NCBI GenBank assembly: GCA_050180015.1
Contig: JBFXEO010000017.1
Coordinates: 1-22,978, forward strand
Length of the DNA stretch: 22,978 bases
Direction of reading: 5' to 3'
DNA from: JBFXEO01 sp050180015
Lineage (GTDB): Bacteria > Bacteroidota > Bacteroidia > Bacteroidales > Tenuifilaceae
How positions within the stretch are numbered: position 1 is the first letter of the stretch; every line of letters begins with the position of its first letter. The position numbers and the translations under genes are program-made. Below, in pieces: positions 7,085 to 15,537 of the stretch. The notes under the pieces were generated by a model. It was not told where the DNA came from, searched no databases, and was given only the letters and a program-made list of their open reading frames with translations.

Positions 7085-8956
7085 TTGGCAACCATCTATC
7101 TTCAGGCGGAGAACCTAAGCAAGTCATTTGGCGATTTAACCATTCTCAGCGATGTATCATTAAGCCTATTCCAGTATCAGCGTACCGCTATCATTGCCAA
7201 GAATGGGACGGGGAAATCCACGCTACTGAATATTCTCACAGGAAAAGACTCGCCCGATACGGGCAAGGTCACCCTTAGAAACGGCATAAAGATTGGTTAC
7301 CTTGAACAAAATCCAGCTCTCCGCGAAAAAGCGACTATACTAGAAAACGTGTTTGGTGCCGACGATGAGATTTCCTCAGTAATCCGCAACTACGAGAAAG
7401 CGCTCGCCAGGAACGATAAGGATTTGCTCCATCACGCCATGGAGGCTATGGATAGGCTTAATGTATGGGAACGCGAGGTTAAGGTAAAGCAAATTCTATC
7501 GAAACTGAGATTGGATGATATAACCCAACCAGTCACCAAGCTATCGGGAGGTCAACGTAAAAGAGTTGCGCTGGCTGCAACGTTGATAAGCAACCCGGAT
7601 GTATTGATACTGGATGAACCCACCAACCACTTGGATTTGGATATGGTGGAATGGCTGGAGGAATTCCTAACCCGTGGTCAGCAAACCATACTGATGGTTA
7701 CGCACGACAGGTATTTTTTGGATAGGGTTTGTACCGATATCATTGAAATTGATAACCAAGTTGTTTACACATACAAGGGGAATTACTCCTACTTTCTGGA
7801 TAAACGGGGGGAAAGAATCAACGCATTTACATCGGAGGTTGATAAAGCCACGAATCTTCTTCGTCGCGAAACCGAGTGGATGCGCCGTATGCCGCAGGCC
7901 CGCGGAACAAAGGCCAAGTACCGGATTGATGCCTACTACAAGTTAAAGGATGTTGCATCGCAACGGTTAGATACCTCTGAGGTTGAGATCAATGTAAGCG
8001 CATCTCGTCTAGGGAAGAAAATTATGGAGGTGAAAAACCTCAGCAAAAATTTTGGGGATAAAGTTATCCTGAAGGATTTCTCCTACACATTTAACCGATT
8101 TGAAAAACTTGGGATAATTGGCCAAAACGGAACCGGGAAAACCACATTCCTGAACCTGATTACAGGTACCATCCAGGCAGACTCAGGGGAAGTTGATGCT
8201 GGAAGCACGCTGGTTGTTGGGTACTACCGCCAGGACGGGATGAACATTGATAACAGCAAAAAAGTTATTGATGTAGCCCGCGAGATTGCCGATGTTGTAA
8301 CACTGGGCGATGGCAAAACTCTTACCATATCGCAGTTCCTCAATATGTTCCTTTTCCCACCCGAAAAGCAGCACACCTACGTGTATAAGCTCAGCGGAGG
8401 GGAAAAACGGAGGCTTTACCTGCTCACCCTTTTAATGCGCAATCCCAACTTCCTGATCCTCGATGAGCCTACCAACGATTTGGACATTCACACATTAAAC
8501 ATCGTTGAGGATTACCTGAAAAGTTTCCCGGGTGTAGTAATAGTTGTATCGCACGACCGTTTCTTTATGGATAAAGTGGTTGATGGACTTTTAGTTTTTG
8601 AAGGGAATGGCGAAATCAGCGGATTCCCGGGGTCATACACCGAGTATAGGGCTTGGATCATGGAGGAGGAAAAAAGTAAACCCAGAGAAAAAAGTCCGGA
8701 GAAACCCGTCAAACAGGAACAACCAAAGGCTCAACCAAAGAAAAAGTTAACGTTTGCCCAAAGGAAAGAGCTGGAGCAACTCTCGAAGGATATTGAACAG
8801 CTAGAAAAAGAAAAATCTGAACTAGAAAGCCAGCTTAGCAGTGGCACTTTAAACCCACAACAGCTTCAGGAAAAATCGAATAGATACCAAGATATAGCTA
8901 ATATCCTTGAGGAAAAAGAACTCCGATGGTTGGAGTTAAGCGAGGTTGAGTCCTAA
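7085..8956 (+). CDS. uup: ABC-F ATPase, Uup subfamily
   Basis: 623 residues from the TTG at 7085, read MATIYLQAENLSKSFGDL, which matches how Bacteroidetes homologues begin; the longer frame from 7043 contains the promoter. It has two ATPase domains and no membrane segment. The first has Walker A AKNGTGKST, signature LSGGQ, Walker B LILDEPTNHLD and switch His THD. A charged interdomain linker follows. The second has GQNGTGKTT, LSGGE, LILDEPTNDLD and SHD. The Walker A Gly of domain 1 is Ala. The C-terminal extension begins KKLTFAQRKELEQL and continues as a coiled coil, the mark of Uup rather than EttA. ABC-F proteins act on ribosomes; Uup has also been linked to stalled ribosomes and DNA-branch binding. 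It is transcribed alone. Confidence 0.9.
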   Translation: MATIYLQAENLSKSFGDLTILSDVSLSLFQYQRTAIIAKNGTGKSTLLNILTGKDSPDTGKVTLRNGIKIGYLEQNPALREKATILENVFGADDEISSVIRNYEKALARNDKDLLHHAMEAMDRLNVWEREVKVKQILSKLRLDDITQPVTKLSGGQRKRVALAATLISNPDVLILDEPTNHLDLDMVEWLEEFLTRGQQTILMVTHDRYFLDRVCTDIIEIDNQVVYTYKGNYSYFLDKRGERINAFTSEVDKATNLLRRETEWMRRMPQARGTKAKYRIDAYYKLKDVASQRLDTSEVEINVSASRLGKKIMEVKNLSKNFGDKVILKDFSYTFNRFEKLGIIGQNGTGKTTFLNLITGTIQADSGEVDAGSTLVVGYYRQDGMNIDNSKKVIDVAREIADVVTLGDGKTLTISQFLNMFLFPPEKQHTYVYKLSGGEKRRLYLLTLLMRNPNFLILDEPTNDLDIHTLNIVEDYLKSFPGVVIVVSHDRFFMDKVVDGLLVFEGNGEISGFPGSYTEYRAWIMEEEKSKPREKSPEKPVKQEQPKAQPKKKLTFAQRKELEQLSKDIEQLEKEKSELESQLSSGTLNPQQLQEKSNRYQDIANILEEKELRWLELSEVES

Positions 8957-8967
8957 ATCAATACCAA

Positions 8968-9015
8968 TTAAAAACCTTGTTCGAATTGTACGTTAATTAT
9001 TTAATCCGGACAAGG
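8968..9015 (-). terminator. Possible terminator of the lipase gene
   Basis: On the minus strand CCTTGTCCG (9015-9007) can pair with CGAACAAGG (8983-8975), with one C-A mismatch and a 23-nt loop, followed by five T (8974-8970). It starts 11 bases after the lipase stop. On the plus strand the stem has a wobble instead of the mismatch but no T run. Confidence 0.5.
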
Positions 9016-9025
9016 CCGGTAAATA

Positions 9026-10264
9026 CTACTCCAAAGGATGCTCTTTTATAAAATTAGTCACCCATTCACAGACATCCTTGTTCTTATTCAGCGATATATG
9101 ATCGACCCACTCAAAATCATCAACCCGATGAACATCATCATCCCCTTCGAAACGCGCTGACGATCGAGGCACCATTCCATCGTTGGGTTTGCTTAATGCG
9201 GCATGCCCGGCCTTAATATTGGCCGGAGGTTTTGGCGAATGCCACTTATAACCAGGTGTTACACATACATCCCCAATATGCGCGTAGCAATAAAAATAAG
9301 TTCCAACTTTTCCATTAAGCAACCAGTAAGTGGGATGGTTCTTTTTTTCAGAATCATTCGAATTTAAATCCTTAAGAAAACTAGAACCAGGAGCAAGATC
9401 CTGTACACCGGTTACATCTGCCCATGCAAAAATATTGATCAAACTGGCAAGGCCTGAGCCCAAATGGGGGGTACCAAGCGTTATTAATCTATAGTGGAAT
9501 CTCGGATCGGAATCCATGCTTATATAAGACCTCGACACCAACCCTCCCATCGAATGGGCAACAATAATGGGATACTCATGTATATCGCCCCACATTTTAT
9601 CGCCAATCATTCGGTACATTTTTAGCCCATTCTCATCGATATGCAGCCACCATTTATACTCGAACACCCAAACATTATAATTCTTAGCAATATCGTGATC
9701 TTTAAAGTAATCAATCATGTCGTCCCAGGTGTCGGCATCGTCGTCCATACCGTGCACAAGAATTATACTGCGCCCTTTTCCTGCCGTTCCCAGCTTTAAT
9801 TCCAACTTATATTCGTTACTAAAAGATGCGGTAACCAGCGTTGATCCTTTTTTCGTTAAGCTAATAATCTGCGTTTCATTCACTACCCCGCTAATGGAAA
9901 ATTGTAGTGAGTTTTCATCCTCAATAATTCCATTAACAACAACCTCGGAGCTGCCCAACAAACCACTTAGGGTCATTTTTTCTCCATCGCGCAGACCGAA
10001 TAGCTCAATGGGTCCATTGGCTTCAAATTCTGGTGGTAAAATCAACGAAACCGTTAAAGCATCTCCATTCTGCTCAATATTCGCAGAGTAGAGAGTGTCA
10101 GCGGACATTTCATTCCCAGAGTCATCCATTATCAGGTAGCCACTCCATTCTCCGCTAATATCCTTAACCCCATCGCTGTTTGTATCGTCGGATTTATTGC
10201 AACCGACAAGCAACATTGCCAATGCAACCCCCCATACAATAATTTTCAATCTTTTTACAAGCAT
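9026..10264 (-). CDS. Lipase-like alpha/beta hydrolase lipoprotein
   Basis: 412 residues from the ATG at 10264. This start is preferred over the ATG at 10276 because GGAGG stands 5 bases before it. A lipoprotein signal ends in LLVGC (Cys22), so the protein is exported and lipid-anchored. Residues about 38-140 form a beta-rich domain starting with GEWSGYL, lipocalin-like. The hydrolase part has the oxyanion region ILVHGMDDDADTW, the nucleophile elbow VAHSMGGLVSRSY (Ser238), LITLGTPHLGSGL, and late candidates for the acid (NDGMVP) and His (DHISL). This fits triacylglycerol lipase/PGAP1-like hydrolases. It probably cleaves extracellular lipids or esters; the substrate is unknown. A promoter-like box lies at 10335-10342, so it can be transcribed apart from the regulator gene upstream. 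Confidence 0.85.
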   Translation of the reverse strand: MLVKRLKIIVWGVALAMLLVGCNKSDDTNSDGVKDISGEWSGYLIMDDSGNEMSADTLYSANIEQNGDALTVSLILPPEFEANGPIELFGLRDGEKMTLSGLLGSSEVVVNGIIEDENSLQFSISGVVNETQIISLTKKGSTLVTASFSNEYKLELKLGTAGKGRSIILVHGMDDDADTWDDMIDYFKDHDIAKNYNVWVFEYKWWLHIDENGLKMYRMIGDKMWGDIHEYPIIVAHSMGGLVSRSYISMDSDPRFHYRLITLGTPHLGSGLASLINIFAWADVTGVQDLAPGSSFLKDLNSNDSEKKNHPTYWLLNGKVGTYFYCYAHIGDVCVTPGYKWHSPKPPANIKAGHAALSKPNDGMVPRSSARFEGDDDVHRVDDFEWVDHISLNKNKDVCEWVTNFIKEHPLE

Positions 10265-10269
10265 AAAAA

Positions 10270-10274
10270 CCTCC
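10270..10274 (-). promoter_or_regulatory. Shine-Dalgarno site deciding the lipase start
   Basis: GGAGG followed by five T and then ATG (10264). The GGAGG itself overlaps the alternative upstream ATG (10276-10274). Strong Shine-Dalgarno sites are rare in this window. Confidence 0.6.
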
Positions 10275-10334
10275 ATTTTATAGAATTATCAATATAACAA
10301 CAGACGGCTATGAATTAAATCAAAGCGCAACAAT

Positions 10335-10342
10335 CAAAGGTA
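10335..10342 (-). promoter_or_regulatory. -7 promoter box of the lipase gene
   Basis: TACCTTTG on the minus strand is an exact TAnnTTTG match about 60 bases before the lipase start. No convincing upstream TTTG box is seen at the usual distance. Confidence 0.4.
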
Positions 10343-10373
10343 GTGTTCAATAATTTAAACCTATAAAAATGAA

Positions 10374-10394
10374 GTAGGACAATTGGTAGGACAA
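10374..10394. repeat. Direct repeat GTAGGACAA x2
   Basis: GTAGGACAA at 10374-10382 and again at 10386-10394, a 12-bp period. It lies between the end of the regulator gene and the lipase promoter box, a position where an operator could sit. Chance is not excluded. Confidence 0.4.
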
Positions 10395-10399
10395 AAGCG

Positions 10400-12064
10400 T
10401 TATTGCTGCATATTCTTCAGGTATTCATACAGATCGGCTTCCCTGTCAAGATTCAGGTGTTTCCGTAAACGCTGCCTGTTTTTGCTGACAGCGGCTTCGG
10501 AAACCGAAAGGATATCGGCAATCTCCTTGGTCGATAATTTAAGTACAAGCAGCGTACAAAGTTTTATTTCGGTGGAAGTAATATCGGGGTGTTTCAGCGT
10601 TAACGATGGAACAAATTCTGGGTAAAGATTCTGAAACTCGAGCAATGTCTTTTTCCAGCTTTGGGATATATCGATGTTTGAATTGATCGTTTTGATAAGT
10701 TTAACTGGATCGGTACCCTGTATAACTTCTCGCTTTAGGGTTTTAAGGATATCGTTTTTGGCAATATTGCTGGCCAACGCCTGGGTCAGCTCACGGTTTC
10801 TCCACTCGAAAAGCATTTGAAGTTTTTCCTTCTCAGCCCTCTCCAGGTCGTGCTTCTGTTTCAGATTCTTTCTTCTCAGAATAAAGAAAAGTACACTGAG
10901 AAGAAATGTCAATAATGTTATACTCAGTATAATTAAAAGGTACTTTATATTATTCCGCTGAAAAGCCACAACATGCTGTACCTCCGCTATTTTAGCCTCC
11001 TTAACGGCTAAATTATACTTTGCCGATAATTCGTTAATCTGCACACTCATTATCGATTCAAAGATTTGCTTTTCCAGCAGGCGCCCAACGGAAAGATATT
11101 CGTAGGCATCGGAGTAATTTCCCAGCAGGGAGCTCACCTTAGCCTGCTGGAGGTATGTTCGCATAAATAAATCTTCGTTGTCAACTATATCAATAGAATC
11201 GGTTACCTTGCCGCACTGCTCCAGTGCTCCCCTGTAATTCTTCTGCCTAATGTAAATATCGCTTAATACCAACGACGTGTTAATAGCATTTCGGTATAAC
11301 CCAGCCTTTATAAAATTGTTAAATGCCTGATTGCAGTAGTACTCCGCAAGATTTAGGTTAATATTCGAAATTCGATAAATTGACCCCAGCTCATTCTGCG
11401 ACAAGGCCAGAAGGTATATAAACCCCCTATCCTGGGAAATACCAATGGCCAGCTTTGAATACTTGATAACAGAATCGACCCTCTGGCTAAACGATAGCGT
11501 GGGTAAAAAATCGTAAATAGCGGCTAAACGGTTATACGCATAAGCCCTGCCGTACAGCGATAATTTGGGCTGATTCAGCACTCCACGCAGAATATCTACA
11601 GCCTTACTGTACTCCACATTAATTCTTAAACCCTCGGCAATAACTATGTTCAAGTAGTTTAGCAAGGTATCGGGGATAGTATTCTTATTTTTACTGATAT
11701 AACCATATAGTATTGGCAACCCATGCGTTGCATCGCCATGGTTAATGTATTCTACACCTTTTGAATACAAAGAATCAGCAGCCTGAATATCGAATAGCTG
11801 AACCGTATCGATGGTAAAACCATTTCCCTGCCGGCATATTTTAACCTTCAGGCAGTTAAGCTTGGCCCTTTGAACTGGGCTAAAATTTTTCAGGCGACGT
11901 AACTTACCCAAGCAATCCCTTGATTTATCGAGGTCTATCCGTATATTCTCTATCCCAGCATTATATAAACTATCAAAAGTATTGACCTGGGCGTTCAGCC
12001 ATACATTTATTGCAAGGATAGGCGCTAAAGCTACACATCGAAGGATAAATTGTCGGGGCATCAT
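10400..12064 (-). CDS. TPR sensor/regulator with membrane segment and LuxR-like HTH
   Basis: 554 residues. An N-terminal signal sequence (to about NAQ, residue 26) is followed by roughly 330 helical residues with TPR-like repeats, then a single membrane helix (IKYLLIILSITLLTFLLSV), a charged coiled coil, and a C-terminal helix-turn-helix with TSTEIKLCTLLVLKLSTKEIA-type sequence ending in SVSEAAVSKNRQRLRKHL. The TPR part should be periplasmic and the DNA-binding part cytoplasmic. Such one-component regulators are common in Bacteroidetes; their ligands are mostly unknown. It has its own promoter-like site overlapping the end of tilS, and the lipase gene lies downstream on the same strand, so the lipase is a possible target. 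The ATG at 12061 is an equally possible start. Confidence 0.85.
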   Translation of the reverse strand: MMPRQFILRCVALAPILAINVWLNAQVNTFDSLYNAGIENIRIDLDKSRDCLGKLRRLKNFSPVQRAKLNCLKVKICRQGNGFTIDTVQLFDIQAADSLYSKGVEYINHGDATHGLPILYGYISKNKNTIPDTLLNYLNIVIAEGLRINVEYSKAVDILRGVLNQPKLSLYGRAYAYNRLAAIYDFLPTLSFSQRVDSVIKYSKLAIGISQDRGFIYLLALSQNELGSIYRISNINLNLAEYYCNQAFNNFIKAGLYRNAINTSLVLSDIYIRQKNYRGALEQCGKVTDSIDIVDNEDLFMRTYLQQAKVSSLLGNYSDAYEYLSVGRLLEKQIFESIMSVQINELSAKYNLAVKEAKIAEVQHVVAFQRNNIKYLLIILSITLLTFLLSVLFFILRRKNLKQKHDLERAEKEKLQMLFEWRNRELTQALASNIAKNDILKTLKREVIQGTDPVKLIKTINSNIDISQSWKKTLLEFQNLYPEFVPSLTLKHPDITSTEIKLCTLLVLKLSTKEIADILSVSEAAVSKNRQRLRKHLNLDREADLYEYLKNMQQ

Positions 12065-12078
12065 ATAAACTACTATAT

Positions 12079-12110
12079 CAAACTTACATTCACTAAACGA
12101 GTAACGTAAA
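12079..12110 (-). promoter_or_regulatory. Promoter-like site of the TPR regulator
   Basis: Minus strand: TTTA (12110-12107), a 20-bp spacer and TAAGTTTG (12086-12079), an exact TAnnTTTG. It overlaps the 3' end of tilS and starts a short leader before the ATG at 12064. Confidence 0.5.
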
Positions 12111-13418
12111 TTTAGCTATTTTTTTTGTGGCAGGCCCCACACCAAACCTATTATCGATGCGGAAACCCACAACCCAAACAATTTTATCGCCCGAAAGCAA
12201 CACGCAGACATTACTTTTCCGGTGTACTGGTACCTTAATATCAACCAAAAAGTCGCTGACTTTTTTGAAGCCGGACATTCCGAAAGGAATAAATTTATCG
12301 CCAGGTTGCCAAACTCGAAGTGTTAACGGAAACCGCAACTTACTATAATCGATTAAAGCAACATCAGTATCTTTTTCTATTATAATACTTGAAACATCGT
12401 TAATTACTTCAACTTTGAGTTTAATTGGGCTTGAGATTGATTTTGTATCAGCATCAATTTGTATAGCATCATCATCTTTTGCCTTTGTGGGTGTAAGTAT
12501 TAAAAACTCTCTATCCTTATACAGAGTATGAGATGATGATTCCACTCTCCTCCCCGCCTCGGAATCCAACAACCCGATAACAGCACTAGCCATTGATGGC
12601 GAGAATCCAAATTGATTCAACTCTTCAACCAGGAAGAATCGAACACTTCGCTCCTTCTTTAGTGCCTCAATGGAGAATACTATATCCTCGCCATTGTTTG
12701 AAACTACCGCTTGTCTGATTCTTTCCAATTGCTCTTCCACCAGCCAGGCCGCCTCCTGCAAATGGCCTGCCGTACTGGCAATAGCCCTATCGGCAGATGG
12801 GTTTAAATTCCGCAATTCGGGAATAATTTTATGCCGAATAAAATTCCGTTTATATTTGGTGGTTGAGTTGCTAGAATCTTCGCGGAACTCAATGCCATGA
12901 TTCTTGGCAAATTCCTCGATCTCCAACCTGGTGGCAAATAGCAGTGGACGGATTACATTACCATTCAACACCTTAATGCCGGTTAGCCCCTTAATGCCCG
13001 TGCCACGGGTTAGGTTGAGTAAAACTGTTTCGGCGGAATCGTTCAGGTTATGGGCAATGGCAATTTTAGTGTACTTGTATTCCCGGCACGTTCCGTCAAA
13101 GTAGGCATACCTTAGCTCACGGGCAGCAACCTGAATGGATAGCTTATTCTCACGGGCGTACTCCTTGGTGTTGAACCTGATTGAGTGGAAAACTATTCCA
13201 TTCATTAAACAGTACTGCTTTACGAACTGCTCATCGCCATCGGATTCCTCGCCCCGAAGTCCAAAATTGCAATGGGCGACCGCAATGTTAAAGCCACATT
13301 TCCGGAACAAATGCAACATCACCATGGAATCTACTCCACCGCTAACTCCAAGCATTATAGAGTCTTGGTTTACAGTTAAGTTGTTGTTCCGAATAAAATT
13401 GATAAACCTATCCTGCAT
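12093..13418 (-). CDS. tilS: tRNA(Ile)-lysidine synthase
   Basis: 441 residues (E. coli 432). TilS uses ATP to attach lysine to C34 of the CAU-anticodon tRNA-Ile, so that it reads AUA and not AUG; it is essential in most bacteria. The N-terminal PP-loop SGGVDSMVML (residues 26-35) binds ATP. AVAHCNFGLRGEESDGDE, IAIAHNLNDSAET and LLNLTRGTGIKGLTG are characteristic of TilS, and the C-terminal part carries the small substrate-binding domain (LRVWQPGDKFIPFGM). Its ATG at 13418 lies within the end of pabB, an 11-base overlap that implies coupled translation. Confidence 0.96.
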   Translation of the reverse strand: MQDRFINFIRNNNLTVNQDSIMLGVSGGVDSMVMLHLFRKCGFNIAVAHCNFGLRGEESDGDEQFVKQYCLMNGIVFHSIRFNTKEYARENKLSIQVAARELRYAYFDGTCREYKYTKIAIAHNLNDSAETVLLNLTRGTGIKGLTGIKVLNGNVIRPLLFATRLEIEEFAKNHGIEFREDSSNSTTKYKRNFIRHKIIPELRNLNPSADRAIASTAGHLQEAAWLVEEQLERIRQAVVSNNGEDIVFSIEALKKERSVRFFLVEELNQFGFSPSMASAVIGLLDSEAGRRVESSSHTLYKDREFLILTPTKAKDDDAIQIDADTKSISSPIKLKVEVINDVSSIIIEKDTDVALIDYSKLRFPLTLRVWQPGDKFIPFGMSGFKKVSDFLVDIKVPVHRKSNVCVLLSGDKIVWVVGFRIDNRFGVGPATKKIAKFTLLV

Positions 13419-14733
13419 TTTCTATAGTTGCGCCGAGCGCTGTAAGAATTGCTTCAGCTTTCAGTAAACATTCATCGTACTCCTTTTCTGGCTCAGAGTT
13501 GAAGGTAATTGCGCCTCCCACGGTGAACGAAAGATAGCTATTTTTCTCGTTATACAGTAAACTTCTGATAACCACATTGAAGTCAAAATCACCATCGGGA
13601 GTAAAGTATCCAACGGTGCCAGAGAAAAGTCCTCGCCTGGAACGCTCGAATTCCTCAATTAGTTGCATTGCTCTAATTTTGGGTGCTCCGGTCATGGAAC
13701 CCATAGGGAAGGTTGCTTTAATTGGATCGATCACGCTAACCGCTGGCCTTATTTTACACGTTACCGTCGAAATCATTTGATGTACGTGCTCAAAGCTGTA
13801 TATTCCACAAAGTTCGCTCACATTCACCGATCCCGGTACCGCTACTTTAGACAGATCGTTCCGAACCAAATCGACAATCATCACATTCTCCGCCCTTTCC
13901 TTGGGGTCATGGGCCAGGTGATTTTTCGCCTCCTCATCCTCAACCAAATCCTTTTTTCGAGGTGCTGTTCCCTTGATGGGTTGGCTAGTAATTAAATCAC
14001 CATCTTTTCGAATATACCTCTCGGGGCTTGCAGACATTAAGTACCTGCTTCCAACCTTAAGGAATGCGCCAAAAGGTGTTGGCGAAACCCTGTAAAGTCT
14101 ATTGAATGCTGATGCGGGGTTAATATCGGAACTATCATTATAAAACTCCTGGCAAAAGTTCATCTCGTAAATATCTCCACGCATGATGTGGTCCTTAATA
14201 TGCATTACCGTATTTTGATATTCCGATTTTGTGTAACGCGGCTTAAAGGTGATACGAGGGAGAGCAGATTCGAACTCTGGCTGGTGATGCAGAATAACTT
14301 CAACCAACTCTCTAACTTTTACTTCAGGTGTAATTTCGGGGAAGAAATAAGCTATCAGGTTCTTTTTTCGGAGTAGTAAAACCATCTCGGGCTGGGAAAA
14401 GAACATCTCGGGAAACTTCAGCCCATCAAATCTGCTGGAATGCAAATTTTCTAATTCATTTTTGACATCGTAGGTAAAATAGCCGAATACCCAATCGTTA
14501 GTTTCTTCAAGGAATCCCAATAGGCTGCTGAAGTAATCTTTCTCGGGCTCAAGAGCAGAAATTATCCCCAACCCTACCGCTAAATCAAAATTACCTGCAA
14601 ATGTTGTTCCCGGGATTGGAGTTACATCGCAACCCCGGAGCAAAATTCCGTATTCCTGTTGTGAGATGAAATGGGCCAGATTTTCGGCCAGAATAACGGG
14701 GTCGGAGACCCTAAACTGAAGAAAACTCCGCAT
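13408..14733 (-). CDS. pabB: Aminodeoxychorismate synthase component I
   Basis: 441 residues from the ATG at 14733; the in-frame TTG at 14754 is less likely. The enzyme aminates chorismate to 4-amino-4-deoxychorismate for folate synthesis. The chorismate-binding domain shows SASPERYIRK, VMIVDLVRNDLSKVAVPGSV, HQMISTVTCKIRP, FPMGSMTGAPKIRAM, GLFSGTVGYF and DFNVVIRSLLY. The diagnostic motif is QPIKGTAPR with Lys254: PabB has Lys here, whereas anthranilate synthase TrpE has Ala. There is no glutaminase domain, so it must use free ammonia or a separate PabA. No pabA or pabC gene is in the window. It is co-transcribed with tilS through an 11-base overlap. Confidence 0.93.
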   Translation of the reverse strand: MRSFLQFRVSDPVILAENLAHFISQQEYGILLRGCDVTPIPGTTFAGNFDLAVGLGIISALEPEKDYFSSLLGFLEETNDWVFGYFTYDVKNELENLHSSRFDGLKFPEMFFSQPEMVLLLRKKNLIAYFFPEITPEVKVRELVEVILHHQPEFESALPRITFKPRYTKSEYQNTVMHIKDHIMRGDIYEMNFCQEFYNDSSDINPASAFNRLYRVSPTPFGAFLKVGSRYLMSASPERYIRKDGDLITSQPIKGTAPRKKDLVEDEEAKNHLAHDPKERAENVMIVDLVRNDLSKVAVPGSVNVSELCGIYSFEHVHQMISTVTCKIRPAVSVIDPIKATFPMGSMTGAPKIRAMQLIEEFERSRRGLFSGTVGYFTPDGDFDFNVVIRSLLYNEKNSYLSFTVGGAITFNSEPEKEYDECLLKAEAILTALGATIENAG

Positions 14734-14784
14734 ACAAAAGCCAAAAATCAGCAAATATTATTGCAAAAATCCTAAACGAATTTA

Positions 14785-15450
14785 CTATAAACTATTATAA
14801 TAGTTAAAAACTCTTATCAAATCATTTTGATCTTTAATATTAATTTTATTTGTATCAATAAATGTTTCTATTTCAGACTTCCTATCCTTCATTAAATTAA
14901 TTACTATTTTTTTCCTATTCTTTAAAAGAATAGGATTAGTTTTATCTTTTACTGTATAATAATCTGAAATAATTTTATACTTATCATTTCGTCCCGGATC
15001 AATTCCATTGTTATTTGTTCCTTCTACTATTATACATTTATAAAATTTAAGCAATTTAATATTTTCTCCATCTACTAAAATCTCATAAAAGGATGCAGGG
15101 AAGTCTTTACTACGAAAATTAACAAATTTTCGATCATTGACAATAAAATATTCTACATTGGATTGATTCAGTACACTATACATCACTCCTTTTTGGCTGA
15201 ACATTAAATTATTCAAACGTACATCAAACCCCAAAGAATCTACAAAAATTTCATCTTTCCCAAGTAATTTAACTTTTCCACTATTCCAATCATGAAATAA
15301 ATATGTGGAACCATCTATATCCCTTTTAGTAACGTTATTAACTCTGAAATACCCTTCTCCCATCACATTGAAATCAATGTATTGTTGTGAATATAAATTC
15401 ATGGAATAAACTATAAGGGTTACAGAAAACAAAAAAATACTTTTTTTCAT
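14785..15450 (-). CDS. AT-rich exported protein of unknown function
   Basis: 221 residues. The N terminus MKKSIFLFSVTLIVYSMNLYSQ is a good signal peptide, ending in SQQ. The mature part is beta-rich and basic, with several Asn/Lys/Tyr-rich segments and a C terminus ending NYYNSL. I do not recognise a family. The base composition is striking: sampled 60-base lines are about 17-25% G+C, while neighbours are near 40%. This points to recent acquisition or a different history from the flanking genes. It lies 51 bp upstream of pabB and has a plausible promoter of its own. The signal peptide and intact frame make a real gene likely. Confidence 0.75.
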   Translation of the reverse strand: MKKSIFLFSVTLIVYSMNLYSQQYIDFNVMGEGYFRVNNVTKRDIDGSTYLFHDWNSGKVKLLGKDEIFVDSLGFDVRLNNLMFSQKGVMYSVLNQSNVEYFIVNDRKFVNFRSKDFPASFYEILVDGENIKLLKFYKCIIVEGTNNNGIDPGRNDKYKIISDYYTVKDKTNPILLKNRKKIVINLMKDRKSEIETFIDTNKINIKDQNDLIRVFNYYNSL

Positions 15451-15474
15451 ACTATAAAGAATTAAATTAATTTT

Positions 15475-15503
15475 TAAAGATAACGATTAAGTGACAAAAC
15501 AAT
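15475..15503 (-). promoter_or_regulatory. Possible promoter of the AT-rich gene
   Basis: Minus strand: ATTG (15503-15500), a 17-bp spacer and TATCTTTA (15482-15475), one base off TAnnTTTG. The AT-rich surroundings make chance matches likely. Confidence 0.35.
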
Positions 15504-15507
15504 GGTT

Positions 15508-15535
15508 AAAAAATGTTAATGCGATTAAAAGCATT
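15508..15535 (-). terminator. Possible weak terminator of the outer-membrane protein gene
   Basis: Minus strand: AATGC (15535-15531) and GCATT (15522-15518) form a 5-bp stem with an 8-base loop, followed after four bases by six T. It lies right after the stop codon. The stem is short. Confidence 0.35.
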
Positions 15536-15537
15536 CC

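Noticed and set aside
13461..13995. Short frames within pabB on both strands
   Set aside because: They overlap the chorismate-binding motifs of pabB and have no start signals or recognisable domains.
14790..14805. Palindrome AACTATTATAATAGTT
   Set aside because: It lies inside the 3' coding end of a very AT-rich gene, where such palindromes arise by chance, and no T run follows.
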